A DNA stretch of 19,418 nucleotides from CAZHDI01 sp964531285. GTDB taxonomy: Bacteria; Pseudomonadota; Alphaproteobacteria; JAJFIK01. Location: the NCBI GenBank assembly GCA_964531285.1, contig CAZHDI010000058.1, positions 1 through 19,418 of the forward strand, written 5' to 3'. Both the position numbers and the translations under genes were made by a program. Below are positions 1 to 8,157 of this stretch, piece after piece. The notes under the pieces were generated by a model. That model was not told the DNA's origin. It did not search any database and saw only the letters and a program-made list of their open reading frames with translations. Each line of letters begins with the position of its first letter. Position 1 is the first letter of the stretch.

Positions 1-1
1 G

Positions 2-709
2 CCCTCCGGCTCCACCGCCGTCGAGCGCCGCGCGATCCAGGAATCGGCCCTCTCGGCCGGGGCCCGGCGGGTGTATCTGATCGAGGAGCCGATGGCGGCG
101 GCGATCGGGGCCGGACTGCCGGTCACCGAACCCACGGGGTCCATGGTAGTCGATATCGGCGGCGGCACGACGGAAGTCGCGGTGCTGTCGCTTGGCGGTA
201 TCGTGTACTCGCGCTCGGTGCGGGTCGGCGGCGACAAGATGGACGATGCCATCGTCGCCTTCATCCGGCGCCATCATAATCTGCTGATCGGCGAGGCGAC
301 CGCGGAGCGCATCAAGAAAGAGGTCGGCTCGGCCATGATCCCGGCCGACGGTCAGGGCGAGGCGGTCGAGATCAAGGGCCGCGACCTGATGAACGGCGTG
401 CCGAAGGAAATCACGATCACGCAAAAGCAAATCGCCGAAGCCTTGGCGGAGCCGGTCGGCCAGATCGTCGAGGCGGTCAAGGTCGCGCTCGAGGCGACGC
501 CCCCGGAACTGGCGGCGGATATCGTGGACAAGGGCATTGTACTGACCGGCGGCGGCGCGCTTTTGGCGCATCTGGACCAGGTGCTGCGCGACGAGACGGG
601 CTTGCCCGTCAGCCTTGCCGATGAGCCGCTGTCCTGTGTGGCGCTCGGCACCGGCAAGGCGCTCGAGCAGCACAAGAAAATGAGGCATGTGCTGTCAACC
701 GTTTACTAA
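2..709 (+). CDS. mreB: Rod shape-determining protein MreB, 3' part (5' end outside window)
   Basis: Bacterial actin homologue that polymerises under the inner membrane and directs the elongasome (MreC, MreD, PBP2, RodA). The reading frame is open from base 2, beginning PSGSTAVERRAIQESA, so the first visible GTG (71) is internal and the gene is truncated by the window edge. About 235 of the usual ~345 residues are visible. Seen directly: LIEEPMAAAIGAGLPV, the phosphate-2 loop VVDIGGGTTEVAV, the GEATAERIKKEVGSA helix, and the C-terminal adenosine-binding loop VLTGGGALLAHLD. These match MreB closely and separate it from DnaK and FtsA. It is first in the cell-wall gene run, with mreC 120 bp downstream. 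No terminator is visible after it, so read-through into mreC is likely. Confidence 0.97.
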   Translation, partial: PSGSTAVERRAIQESALSAGARRVYLIEEPMAAAIGAGLPVTEPTGSMVVDIGGGTTEVAVLSLGGIVYSRSVRVGGDKMDDAIVAFIRRHHNLLIGEATAERIKKEVGSAMIPADGQGEAVEIKGRDLMNGVPKEITITQKQIAEALAEPVGQIVEAVKVALEATPPELAADIVDKGIVLTGGGALLAHLDQVLRDETGLPVSLADEPLSCVALGTGKALEQHKKMRHVLSTVY

Positions 710-829
710 CGGTTCATGGGCATGACGGCGTATCGGGGTATAGTGGGGGAGCGTTGACCGGCCGGCGCGGCGAGAGCATGGCGAGCCCGCCACCCTCCGG
801 TTCGGCGCGGCGATCGCAACGTATCGGGC

Positions 830-1909
830 TTGACCGTTAAGGCGGGCCGCGCAGCGAACAGGGGCCGGTCTTCAGTGTTCTACAATTCGACCTCGTCCGA
901 TCGCGTCCAGTCGACCGTGCGGTTCGTCTCCCACCGCGTTTTCCTGATCATCCTGATTTTCCTGGCCGTTGTGATCCTGTTCCTCGGGCGCGCGGACAGC
1001 AAGGCGCTGGATTCCCTGCGCACCAATGCCGCCGAAGCCCTGTCCGGCGTGTTCAGCGTGTTTTCCTCACCCGTGGGCTCGGTGATGTCCGGCGTCGACG
1101 GTGTGCGCAACTTCTTCCTGGTTCATGAGGACAATGAGCGCCTGCGGGTGGAGAATGCCCGCCTGATGCAATGGAAGGCGCTGGCTGAAAAGCTCCAGGA
1201 CCGCGTGGCGAGTTATGAGGCCCTGCTGAAAGTCGAGCCCGATCCGCGCATCGGCTTCGTGACCGCGCGCGCCGTCAGCGATGGCGGCAGCCCGTTCGTG
1301 CGGACGCTGATCGTCAATGCCGGATCCGCCCAGGGCGTGGCCAAGGGGCAGGCGGTCATCAATGACCGTGGGTTGGTCGGCTGGGTGGTCGGGGCCGGCG
1401 AAGGCGCGTCGCGGATTTTGCTGGCGACCGACCTTAACAGCCGCATTCCGGTGAAGATCGGGCCCGAAGGCCAGCGGGCCATCATGATCGGCGATAACAG
1501 CGCGACCCCGCGGCTTGAGTTCCTGATCACGACCGGCGCCGTGGAGCCGGGCGACACTGTGATGACCTCGGGCGACGGCGGGGTGCTGCCGCCGGGCCTG
1601 CCGATCGGGCAGATCGAGGGCCGGGATGCAACCGGCGCCTACCGGGTTGCCTGGACCGCCGGAGACGGCCCGATCGATTTCGTCCGCATCTTGAATTACA
1701 GCTTCCCGCGCGAACTGGAAGCGCCTGCGCCTGTACCGCCCGCGCCCGAGACACCGGTGGCGGAGGCGGCCGACACGGGTGCGGGCATGCCAGCCATCAG
1801 AACCGATGGTGTGGACGCGGACGGCCAGGCGGCCGGCGCTCCCGAGGATGACAGCGCGCCGGCATCGGACGAAACCGCGCCGCCGGCTGGCGCGGATGGG
1901 GAGACCTGA
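830..1909 (+). CDS. mreC: Rod shape-determining protein MreC
   Basis: Bitopic inner-membrane protein whose periplasmic part scaffolds PBP2 and RodA. With the TTG start at 830 the protein has 359 residues: a basic N-terminus, one membrane segment at about 36-53, a coiled coil at about 97-130 (NERLRVENARLMQWKALAEK), then the double beta-barrel domain to about residue 295 with the family pattern GLVGWV and a glycine-rich SGDGGVLPPGLPIG stretch. The last ~60 residues (297-359) form a Pro/Ala/Glu/Asp-rich tail that is probably disordered. The start is uncertain: the frame closes at 755, no ATG is available, and TTG 830 lacks a clear ribosome site. GTG 875 is preceded by AGGGG ten bases upstream and may be the true start (344 residues). 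A 20-codon ORF at 778-840 overlaps TTG 830 in another frame. The stop lies 4 bp before mreD. Confidence 0.92.
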   Translation: MTVKAGRAANRGRSSVFYNSTSSDRVQSTVRFVSHRVFLIILIFLAVVILFLGRADSKALDSLRTNAAEALSGVFSVFSSPVGSVMSGVDGVRNFFLVHEDNERLRVENARLMQWKALAEKLQDRVASYEALLKVEPDPRIGFVTARAVSDGGSPFVRTLIVNAGSAQGVAKGQAVINDRGLVGWVVGAGEGASRILLATDLNSRIPVKIGPEGQRAIMIGDNSATPRLEFLITTGAVEPGDTVMTSGDGGVLPPGLPIGQIEGRDATGAYRVAWTAGDGPIDFVRILNYSFPRELEAPAPVPPAPETPVAEAADTGAGMPAIRTDGVDADGQAAGAPEDDSAPASDETAPPAGADGET

Positions 1910-1913
1910 GCCG

Positions 1914-2429
1914 ATGGCCGCCGTCACCTCCAGCCAATCGACCCGGATCCTGCTGACCGTTGCCATGGCGGGCCTTGCCGCCCTGATGCTGATCCTGAAC
2001 GCACTGCCTTTCGCGCCGGCGGCGGCCATGCGCTGGGTGCCGTCGCTGCCCCTGGTGCTGATCTTCTTCTGGGCCGTCCACCGGCCGGAGATTTTCCCGC
2101 GCTGGCTCGCCTTTGCCGTGGGGCTGGCCCAGGATGTTCTGTCGGGCGGCCCCCTTGGCCTTTGGGCGCTGGTCTACACGTGCGTCTATGAAGGGGCCTT
2201 CGCCAACCGGGTGTTTTTCATCGGCCGGGCGGCCTATTCGAGCTGGCTCGGCTTTTGTGCGGCCGCCGCCGTGACCGGCGTGCTGTCCTGGGCGGTGGCG
2301 AGCCTCTATTTCTGGCAGGCCATGCCGCTGTTGCCCGTCGGCGGTCAGATGGTGGTCACAGTCGCGGTGTATCCGGTGGTGGCAGGAATTTTGAGTATGA
2401 TCGACCGGGCACTGGGCGGCGAAAGCTGA
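1914..2429 (+). CDS. mreD: Rod shape-determining protein MreD
   Basis: Small polytopic membrane protein of the elongasome, 171 residues, near the usual size. I chose ATG 1914 because it lies 4 bp after the mreC stop with GGGGAG at 1898-1903; the frame stays open upstream to 1779, but only inside mreC. The protein is mostly hydrophobic, with about five membrane segments. It carries the pattern LAQDVLSGGPLGLWALVY, typical of alphaproteobacterial MreD (D-x-L-S-G-x-P-L-G-L). Translation is probably coupled to mreC. Sequence conservation in this family is low, so the call rests on that motif, the membrane profile and the fixed position between mreC and mrdA. Confidence 0.93.
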   Translation: MAAVTSSQSTRILLTVAMAGLAALMLILNALPFAPAAAMRWVPSLPLVLIFFWAVHRPEIFPRWLAFAVGLAQDVLSGGPLGLWALVYTCVYEGAFANRVFFIGRAAYSSWLGFCAAAAVTGVLSWAVASLYFWQAMPLLPVGGQMVVTVAVYPVVAGILSMIDRALGGES

Positions 2430-2477
2430 GCCGCGCCCCAGCGCACCCCGGTCACAGTTAACGAGTACGGCACAGAT

Positions 2478-4391
2478 ATGGACGGACGCGAACAGGTCAA
2501 ACTCCGCGCCTTTACCCGGCGGACCGCCTTGCTCTCGCTTGGCGCGATGGGCGGGTTCGGATTGCTGTTCAGCCGTCTTTACGAGCTTCAGGTCCTCGAT
2601 GCCGACCAATACAAGGTCAAGGCCGAGGAAAACCGGGTCAAGGCGCGCATGCTGGCGCCGCTGCGCGGGCGCATTCTCGACCGCTTCGGCGTCGAGGTCG
2701 CGGGTAACAGCCAGAACCTCCGGGTGCTGCTGATCCCGGAAGACACCGGCGCCTTGAGCGTGACGGATGTGCTCGACAAGCTTGGCGAGGTGGTGGATCT
2801 CTCGGAGGCCCGGCGCAAGCGCATCCTGCGCGATGTGAAACGCCAGGCCCGGTTCGTGCCCGTGACGGTCACCGAAAATCTCGACTGGCAGGATTTCGCG
2901 CAGGTCAATTTGCTCAGCCCCGAACTGCCGGGCATCCAGCCGGAAGTGGGCGATACCCGCTTTTATCCGTTCGGAGACGATCTGGCCCATGTGCTGGGTT
3001 ATGTCGCCGCCGTGTCGGAGCGCGATCTCGATGATGATCCGCTTCTGCGCCTGCCCGGGTTCCGCGTTGGCAAGAACGGCGTCGAAAAGAAGTTGGACCG
3101 GCGTCTGCGCGGCGCCAAGGGCACGCGTCAGGTCGAGGTGAATGCGGGCGGGCGGATCATTCGCGAACTCAGCCGCGTCGACGGGACACCCGGCGAGGAC
3201 GCGGTGCTGACCCTGGATATGGACATCCAGCGGGTCGCGAACCAGGCGATCGAAGGCGAGAGCGGCGCCATCGTCGCCATGAATATTCACACGGGCGAGG
3301 TGCTGGCGCTGGCGGCGGCCCCCGGCTTCGATCCGAGCGCGTTCAATCGCGGGCTCAGCCACCCGGAATGGAACGCGCTGCTCAACAATCCGAAAAAGCC
3401 GCTGATCAACAAGGCCGTGGCCGGATTGTTCCCACCCGGATCGGTGGTCAAGCCCACCGTGGCGCTGGCCGCGCTGGAACACGGGCGGATGGGCCGCAAC
3501 GACACGGTGTTCTGTACCGGCAAATATCAGCTTGGCAATCATATCTTCCATTGCTGGAAGCGTGAGGGCCATGGCGCGATGAACATGCATATGGGCATCA
3601 AGCATTCCTGCGATGTCTATTTCTACGAGCTTGCCCGCCGGCTCGGCATTGACCGCATGGCCGAAACCCTGAAACAGTTCGGTCTCGGCGTGTCCTACGA
3701 TTTCGAACTGCCCGGCGAGAAGGAAGGCCAGGTGCCGACCCGCGGGTGGAAGCTCGCCATGACCGGTCAGCCCTGGGTTCGCGGGGAGACGCTGAACACC
3801 GGCATTGGCCAGGGCTATATGCTGTCGACACCGCTGCAACTGGCGGTCATGACCGCGCGTCTGGCCAATGGCGGCCGGGCGGTGGTGCCGCGGATCATCC
3901 GGTCCTGCGGCGAGGAGTTGATGATCGCCCCGGGCGAGGCGGAACGGATCGATGCCGATCCGGGCAATATCCGGTTTGTGCTGAATGCCATGAACGCGGT
4001 GACCAATGATTGGCGCGGCACGGCGTTCCGCTCCCGCCTCGAAGGCGAGGGCATGTCCATGGCCGGAAAAACCGGTACCGCCCAGGTCCGGCGGATCACC
4101 ATGGCCGAGCGTCTCGTCGGTGTGCGCAAGAACGAGGACCTGCCCTGGGAGTTGCGCGACCATGCGCTGTTCGCCGGATACGGCCCCGTGGACAATCCGA
4201 AATATGCGGTCGCGGTGATTGTGGAGCATGGTGGCAGCGGATCGAAGGCCGCGGCCCCGCGCGCGCGCGATGTCATGCGCGAAATGCTGATTAAGGACCC
4301 GGCGTCGAAGCCGCCGGTCGGCCCGGCCGGTGCCCCGGTCCGTATCGGCGAAGAGACCGACACGGACAGCCCTCGGTCCTCCCAGGGATGA
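2478..4391 (+). CDS. mrdA: Penicillin-binding protein 2, elongasome D,D-transpeptidase
   Basis: Class B penicillin-binding protein that cross-links peptidoglycan during side-wall growth, partnered with RodA. 637 residues, the family length. A short cytoplasmic tail and one membrane anchor (about 16-34) are followed by the pedestal/dimerisation region starting near RLYELQVLDADQY, with the conserved APLRGRILDRFG. In the transpeptidase domain the active-site serine is S322 in SVVK (G-S-V-V-K), the second motif is S377-C-D, and the third is K531-T-G-T-A. The C-terminus (about 605-637) is a Pro/Asp-rich tail. It begins 48 bp after mreD with only a weak ribosome site and ends 31 bp before rodA. All catalytic motifs are intact, so the enzyme should be active and a beta-lactam target. 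Confidence 0.97.
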   Translation: MDGREQVKLRAFTRRTALLSLGAMGGFGLLFSRLYELQVLDADQYKVKAEENRVKARMLAPLRGRILDRFGVEVAGNSQNLRVLLIPEDTGALSVTDVLDKLGEVVDLSEARRKRILRDVKRQARFVPVTVTENLDWQDFAQVNLLSPELPGIQPEVGDTRFYPFGDDLAHVLGYVAAVSERDLDDDPLLRLPGFRVGKNGVEKKLDRRLRGAKGTRQVEVNAGGRIIRELSRVDGTPGEDAVLTLDMDIQRVANQAIEGESGAIVAMNIHTGEVLALAAAPGFDPSAFNRGLSHPEWNALLNNPKKPLINKAVAGLFPPGSVVKPTVALAALEHGRMGRNDTVFCTGKYQLGNHIFHCWKREGHGAMNMHMGIKHSCDVYFYELARRLGIDRMAETLKQFGLGVSYDFELPGEKEGQVPTRGWKLAMTGQPWVRGETLNTGIGQGYMLSTPLQLAVMTARLANGGRAVVPRIIRSCGEELMIAPGEAERIDADPGNIRFVLNAMNAVTNDWRGTAFRSRLEGEGMSMAGKTGTAQVRRITMAERLVGVRKNEDLPWELRDHALFAGYGPVDNPKYAVAVIVEHGGSGSKAAAPRARDVMREMLIKDPASKPPVGPAGAPVRIGEETDTDSPRSSQG

Positions 4392-4422
4392 GTAGTCAGG
4401 AACGCGAAGAGTTGGAGCGGTC

Positions 4423-5574
4423 ATGTTCGACATCATGAACCAGGGCTATGGGCGGCGCTCAACGGGGCTGCGCCATAAGCTGCTTGAGTTCAACTGGGCC
4501 TTCCTGTTCCTGCTGTGCGTGGTCGCCGGGTTCGGCTTCCTGATGCTCTATTCGGTGGCGCAAGGGCTCACGCCCTGGGCGCTGCCGCAGATGATCCGCT
4601 TTGCCGTCGGCGTGGCGGTGCTGCTCGCGGTGGCCCTCGTCGATATCCGGATCTGGATGGCGCTCGCTTATCCGTTTTACATCCTGGCACTGGTGCTTTT
4701 GGTCGGCGTCGAGGTCATGGGCTCGGTCGGCATGGGTGCCCAGCGCTGGATCGATCTGGGCGTGTTCCAACTTCAGCCCTCGGAGCTTATGAAGGTCGCC
4801 CTGGTGCTGGCGCTCGCGCGCTATTATCACGGCCTGACTCTGGATCAGGTCTCGCACCCGGTCGCGCTCATCCTGCCGCTGATCATGATCGCCATGCCGG
4901 TGGCGCTGGTGCTGCTCCAGCCCGATCTCGGGACCGCTGTGCTCCTCGCGGCGGGCGGGGTGTCGCTGATCTTCCTGGCCGGCGTGCACTGGGCTTATCT
5001 CATGGGCGCCATGGCGGCGGTCGTCGCGGCCGTGCCGATCGGCTGGCAGTTCCTGCATGATTATCAGCGCGAGCGGGTGTTCACGTTTCTCGACCCCGAA
5101 CGCGACCCCCTCGGCGCGGGCTATCACATTCTCCAGGCCAAGATCGCGTTGGGCTCGGGCGGGCTTTTCGGGAAGGGCTTCCTTCAGGGCACCCAGGCGC
5201 ATCTGAATTTCCTGCCCGAGAAACAGACCGACTTTATCTTCACGGTGTTGGCCGAGGAATTGGGTCTTGTCGGTGCGGGGAGCCTGCTGCTGCTGTACAT
5301 ACTCGTGGCCGGCTATTCGATCAGCGTGGCGTTGCGTTCGCGCAACCATTTCGGCCGGCTGGTGGCCATGGGCATCACGGTGACCTTCCTGCTCTACATC
5401 TTCATCAATGTGGCGATGGTCATGGGCCTGCTGCCGGTGGTCGGCGTGCCGCTGCCGCTGGTCTCCTATGGCGGGACCTCGATGATGACGCTGATGTTCG
5501 GTTTCGGCCTGGTGATGAGCGTCTATATCCATCGCCACGAGGAAATGGCCCGCAAACCCCGCGCCATGTGGTGA
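4423..5574 (+). CDS. rodA: Peptidoglycan glycosyltransferase RodA (SEDS family)
   Basis: Polymerises lipid II into glycan strands in the elongasome, working as a complex with PBP2. 383 residues with about ten membrane segments. Seen directly: the SEDS patterns QPDLGTAVLL and KIALGSGGLFGKGFLQGTQ, then FLPEKQTDFIFTVLAEELG containing the conserved aspartate D270, and VPLPLVSYGGTSMM near the end. The ATG at 4423 is supported by GGAG at 4414-4417, five bases upstream; a second in-frame ATG at 4435 lacks that support. The QTDFIF form and the position after mrdA favour RodA over FtsW, and no division-cluster genes are nearby. It is the last gene of the mre-mrd run; a 90-bp gap with a possible promoter follows. 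Confidence 0.96.
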   Translation: MFDIMNQGYGRRSTGLRHKLLEFNWAFLFLLCVVAGFGFLMLYSVAQGLTPWALPQMIRFAVGVAVLLAVALVDIRIWMALAYPFYILALVLLVGVEVMGSVGMGAQRWIDLGVFQLQPSELMKVALVLALARYYHGLTLDQVSHPVALILPLIMIAMPVALVLLQPDLGTAVLLAAGGVSLIFLAGVHWAYLMGAMAAVVAAVPIGWQFLHDYQRERVFTFLDPERDPLGAGYHILQAKIALGSGGLFGKGFLQGTQAHLNFLPEKQTDFIFTVLAEELGLVGAGSLLLLYILVAGYSISVALRSRNHFGRLVAMGITVTFLLYIFINVAMVMGLLPVVGVPLPLVSYGGTSMMTLMFGFGLVMSVYIHRHEEMARKPRAMW

Positions 5575-5588
5575 TCCGCCCGCGCGAT

Positions 5589-5620
5589 TTGACACCCGCG
5601 CCCTCGCGCCGAAAGATACT
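5589..5620 (+). promoter_or_regulatory. Possible sigma-70 promoter for the D-threonine aldolase-like gene
   Basis: A perfect TTGACA lies at 5589-5594 in the 90-bp gap after rodA. The best -10 candidate is GATACT at 5615-5620 (4 of 6 matches), but the 20-bp spacing is longer than the ideal 17, so the assignment is tentative. It would start transcription about 35 bp before the strong ribosome site AAGGAGG (5653-5659). Confidence 0.3.
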
Positions 5621-5664
5621 TCTCGCTAGCGTTTGCCAGCACTGTGTGAGCGAAGGAGGGGATC

Positions 5665-6951
5665 ATGGCGGCAGTGTCACGGCGCGGTCTGATGATCGGC
5701 GGGGCGGCGGTTGCACTCGGTGCAGCGGCGGTGATGGCCAGCAAGCCGCGCGACAATAGCGGGCCGCGCGATCCCTATTTCCTCCGTATGCAGGCCGCGC
5801 TCACAGCCGCCGGTATCGCGACCCCGACCCTCGTGATTGACCGGGCGCGGCTCGATGCGAATATAGCGACGTTGATGGGCCATCTGCCCGACGGCATGGG
5901 CTATCGGATCGTGGTGAAATCGCTGCCCTCGCTCGATCTCATCGCACGGATCCGCGCGCGCACCGGCACCGAGCGCCTCATGACCTTCAATCTGCCGATG
6001 CTTCAGGCGGTGAGCGCGGCGCTCCCCGGGGCCGATCAGCTCTTGGGCAAGCCGCTGCCCGTCGCCGCCGCGCGGATCTATTTCGAGACGCTCGATCCGG
6101 CCCAGAGCGGGGCCGAGGCCGGCATCCAATGGCTGATCGATACGCCGGACCGGCTTGCTCAGTACACGGCCCTGGCGGAAACCGTGGGCCGGCCCCTGCG
6201 GGTGAATATCGAACTCGATGTCGGGCTCCATCGCGGCGGCTTCGTGCCCGGCGCGGCGCTTCAGGCGGCGCTTCAAGCCATCGAGGCTTCGCCGCGTCTG
6301 ATCTTTGCCGGCTTCATGGGGTATGAACCGCATATCCCATCGGTTCCGGAGATCGGCGGCTGGCGCGATGCGGCGCTGGCCAGCGCGTGGCGCCTTTATG
6401 GCGAGGCACTCGATCAGGCGCGCGATGTCGTCGGCGGGCAAGCGGTGGCGCGGTCGGTGCGAAATGCTGCCGGCAGTCCGACTTACCGCTATTATCAGAC
6501 GACGGACCTGGCCAATGAGATCGCGGCGGGGTCGGCCCTGGTCAAGCCGACCGATTTCGATACGGAGCTTCTGGCGCCCCATGAGCCGGCGGTGTTCATT
6601 GCCGCGCCGGTGATCAAGACCATGACCGGCACGCGCATTCCGGGCCTGGAGTTTCTGACCGGTGTGAACCGGGCCTGGGACCCCAATCTCGACCGCACCG
6701 TGTTCATTTACGGCGGGCACTGGCTCGCCAAGCCGGAAGATCCGCCGGGTCTTCAGTACAACGGTACCTTTGGGCGCTCGTCGAACCAGGAAATGCTGAA
6801 CGCCGGACCGGGTCTCGATCTTGCGCCGGACGATTTTGTCTTTCTGCGCCCCACCCAGAGCGAGGCGGTCTTCCTGCAGTTCGGCGACATTGCCGTCTAT
6901 GACGACGGCGCGATTGTCGATCGCTGGCCGGTCTTTCCGGCATCGGCCTAA
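5665..6951 (+). CDS. Tat-exported DSD1/D-threonine aldolase-like PLP-fold protein
   Basis: 428 residues. The N-terminus has a twin-arginine export signal (S5-R6-R7-G-L-M-I followed by a hydrophobic Ala/Gly/Val stretch to about residue 25), so a periplasmic location is inferred. The rest resembles the alanine-racemase-fold family that includes D-threonine aldolase and D-serine dehydratase (COG3616 type). TPTLVIDRARLDANI opens the barrel, K85 in RIVVKSLPS fits the PLP lysine, ELDVGLHRGGF (D185, H189) and GFMGYEPHI are barrel strands, and EIAAGSALV leads to the C-terminal domain. Where D-serine dehydratases carry PNHAC (metal-binding His and Cys), this protein reads P396-T-Q-S-E400, so the usual metal ligands are replaced by Gln and Glu. 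The substrate is unknown; D-amino acid chemistry in the periplasm is an inference. The ATG is fixed by AAGGAGG at 5653-5659. The stop overlaps the stop of the convergent adaptor gene. Confidence 0.8.
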   Translation: MAAVSRRGLMIGGAAVALGAAAVMASKPRDNSGPRDPYFLRMQAALTAAGIATPTLVIDRARLDANIATLMGHLPDGMGYRIVVKSLPSLDLIARIRARTGTERLMTFNLPMLQAVSAALPGADQLLGKPLPVAAARIYFETLDPAQSGAEAGIQWLIDTPDRLAQYTALAETVGRPLRVNIELDVGLHRGGFVPGAALQAALQAIEASPRLIFAGFMGYEPHIPSVPEIGGWRDAALASAWRLYGEALDQARDVVGGQAVARSVRNAAGSPTYRYYQTTDLANEIAAGSALVKPTDFDTELLAPHEPAVFIAAPVIKTMTGTRIPGLEFLTGVNRAWDPNLDRTVFIYGGHWLAKPEDPPGLQYNGTFGRSSNQEMLNAGPGLDLAPDDFVFLRPTQSEAVFLQFGDIAVYDDGAIVDRWPVFPASA

Positions 6952-8153
6952 CGCGCGGTCACGGCCACGCCGTCGGTGATCCGGTCGCTGGGAAACAAGA
7001 CCACGGAGTCCTCCGGCTCCAGTCCGGACACCACCTGTGCCAGCTCTGCCGTACGCTGACCGATCTCGACAACCCGAAGGCGTGCCCGGCCCCTCTCCAC
7101 CGTGAACACGGCCCAATCGCTGCCCGCGCGGAACAGCGCGCTTGCGGGCACGCGCAAAACATCGTCGCCTTCCCAGGTCACGATGCGCGCCTCGACGCGA
7201 AATCCGTGGGCCAGTTCAAGGCGGTCCTCGGGCGGATCGAGAAACTGGATGATCACATTGACCCGCTGCTCTTCGACGCCGAGGGCGGAGAATTTGGTGA
7301 AGCCGAACGGCTCCACACGCTCCACTTCCCCGCGCAGAGGCCGGTCGCCGCCCCAATCGTCGATGATCACCCGCGCGCCGGGCGCCACCTTGACGGCGTC
7401 CGTGGACAGAAGTTCGCACAGGATCTCAAGATCCGTCTCCGGATCGCCCACATCGGCAAGCGGCGTGCCGGCGAGAACCACCGACTCGCTTTCTTGACGG
7501 ACCTGAAGCACGCGCCCATTGACGGGCGAGCGCACGGTGACGATGCCCGACCCCGTCGGCTCGCTGCCATTGCCTTCCGGATTGACGAGCCGGGCCCGCG
7601 CGCTGTCGAGTTCGGCCGAGCGGACCTCGACCGTGGCCTCCGCCGTGCGCCGGTTGGCCCGTGCCGAACGCAGATCCAGGTTCGCCCGGTCGAGCGCGGC
7701 CTCTGAAATGGTGCCCCGGGTCCGCAATTCGCGCGCGCGCGTGAGTTCGGTCTGGGCGAAGGTGTATTCGGCGCGGGCCCGCTCCAACTCCGCTTCGGCA
7801 AGCGCCAGCGCGGCTTCGGCGCTGTGGACGGCGGCTTCCGCTTCACCGAGCGACCGGGCGTCGAGAAAGGACGGATCGGTCGGCAGAATGGTGGCGATCA
7901 CCGTCTCGCGGGCCAGAACCGGATCGCCCGGCTCGGCATCGATCCTCAGTACACGTCCGCCGACCGGCGCGGATAAGACATAAATGTCGCGGATCCGCGT
8001 GCGGGCTTCCTCGTCCACCGTCACGGTCAGCGTACCGCTAGTCACGGTCCCCAGATCCACCGGAACCGGCGCGGGCCGGAAGGCCCAGATGAGAAACACC
8101 AGCAGAACGGCGCCGAGGCCGCCCCAGACGATCCACCGCACCTGACGTTTCAT
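6948..8153 (-). CDS. HlyD/RND-type periplasmic adaptor (membrane fusion protein)
   Basis: 401 residues. An N-terminal membrane anchor at about 7-25 (IVWGGLGAVLLVFLIWAF) precedes the first half of the biotinyl-lipoyl-like domain (DIYVLSAPVGGRVLRIDAEPGD). A long alpha-helical hairpin of Ala/Glu/Arg-rich coiled coil follows at about 105-190. The second lipoyl half comes next (TVRSPVNGRVLQVRQES), then beta-barrel and membrane-proximal domains (RVPASALFRAGSDWAVFTVE). Adaptors of this kind link an inner-membrane transporter to an outer-membrane channel. It is the last gene of the minus-strand operon, with its ATG 4 bp after the permease stop and GGGAG overlapping that stop. No outer-membrane TolC-like gene is in the window. 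Its stop codon overlaps that of the convergent plus-strand gene (6948-6951). Substrate not predictable. Confidence 0.9.
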   Translation of the reverse strand: MKRQVRWIVWGGLGAVLLVFLIWAFRPAPVPVDLGTVTSGTLTVTVDEEARTRIRDIYVLSAPVGGRVLRIDAEPGDPVLARETVIATILPTDPSFLDARSLGEAEAAVHSAEAALALAEAELERARAEYTFAQTELTRARELRTRGTISEAALDRANLDLRSARANRRTAEATVEVRSAELDSARARLVNPEGNGSEPTGSGIVTVRSPVNGRVLQVRQESESVVLAGTPLADVGDPETDLEILCELLSTDAVKVAPGARVIIDDWGGDRPLRGEVERVEPFGFTKFSALGVEEQRVNVIIQFLDPPEDRLELAHGFRVEARIVTWEGDDVLRVPASALFRAGSDWAVFTVERGRARLRVVEIGQRTAELAQVVSGLEPEDSVVLFPSDRITDGVAVTAR

Positions 8154-8157
8154 TGCT

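Noticed and set aside
1797..4436. 879-codon open frame on the minus strand opposite mreD and mrdA
   Set aside because: It is antisense to clearly real genes; its His/Arg/Gln-rich translation has no domain pattern. Long antisense frames are common in high-GC DNA.
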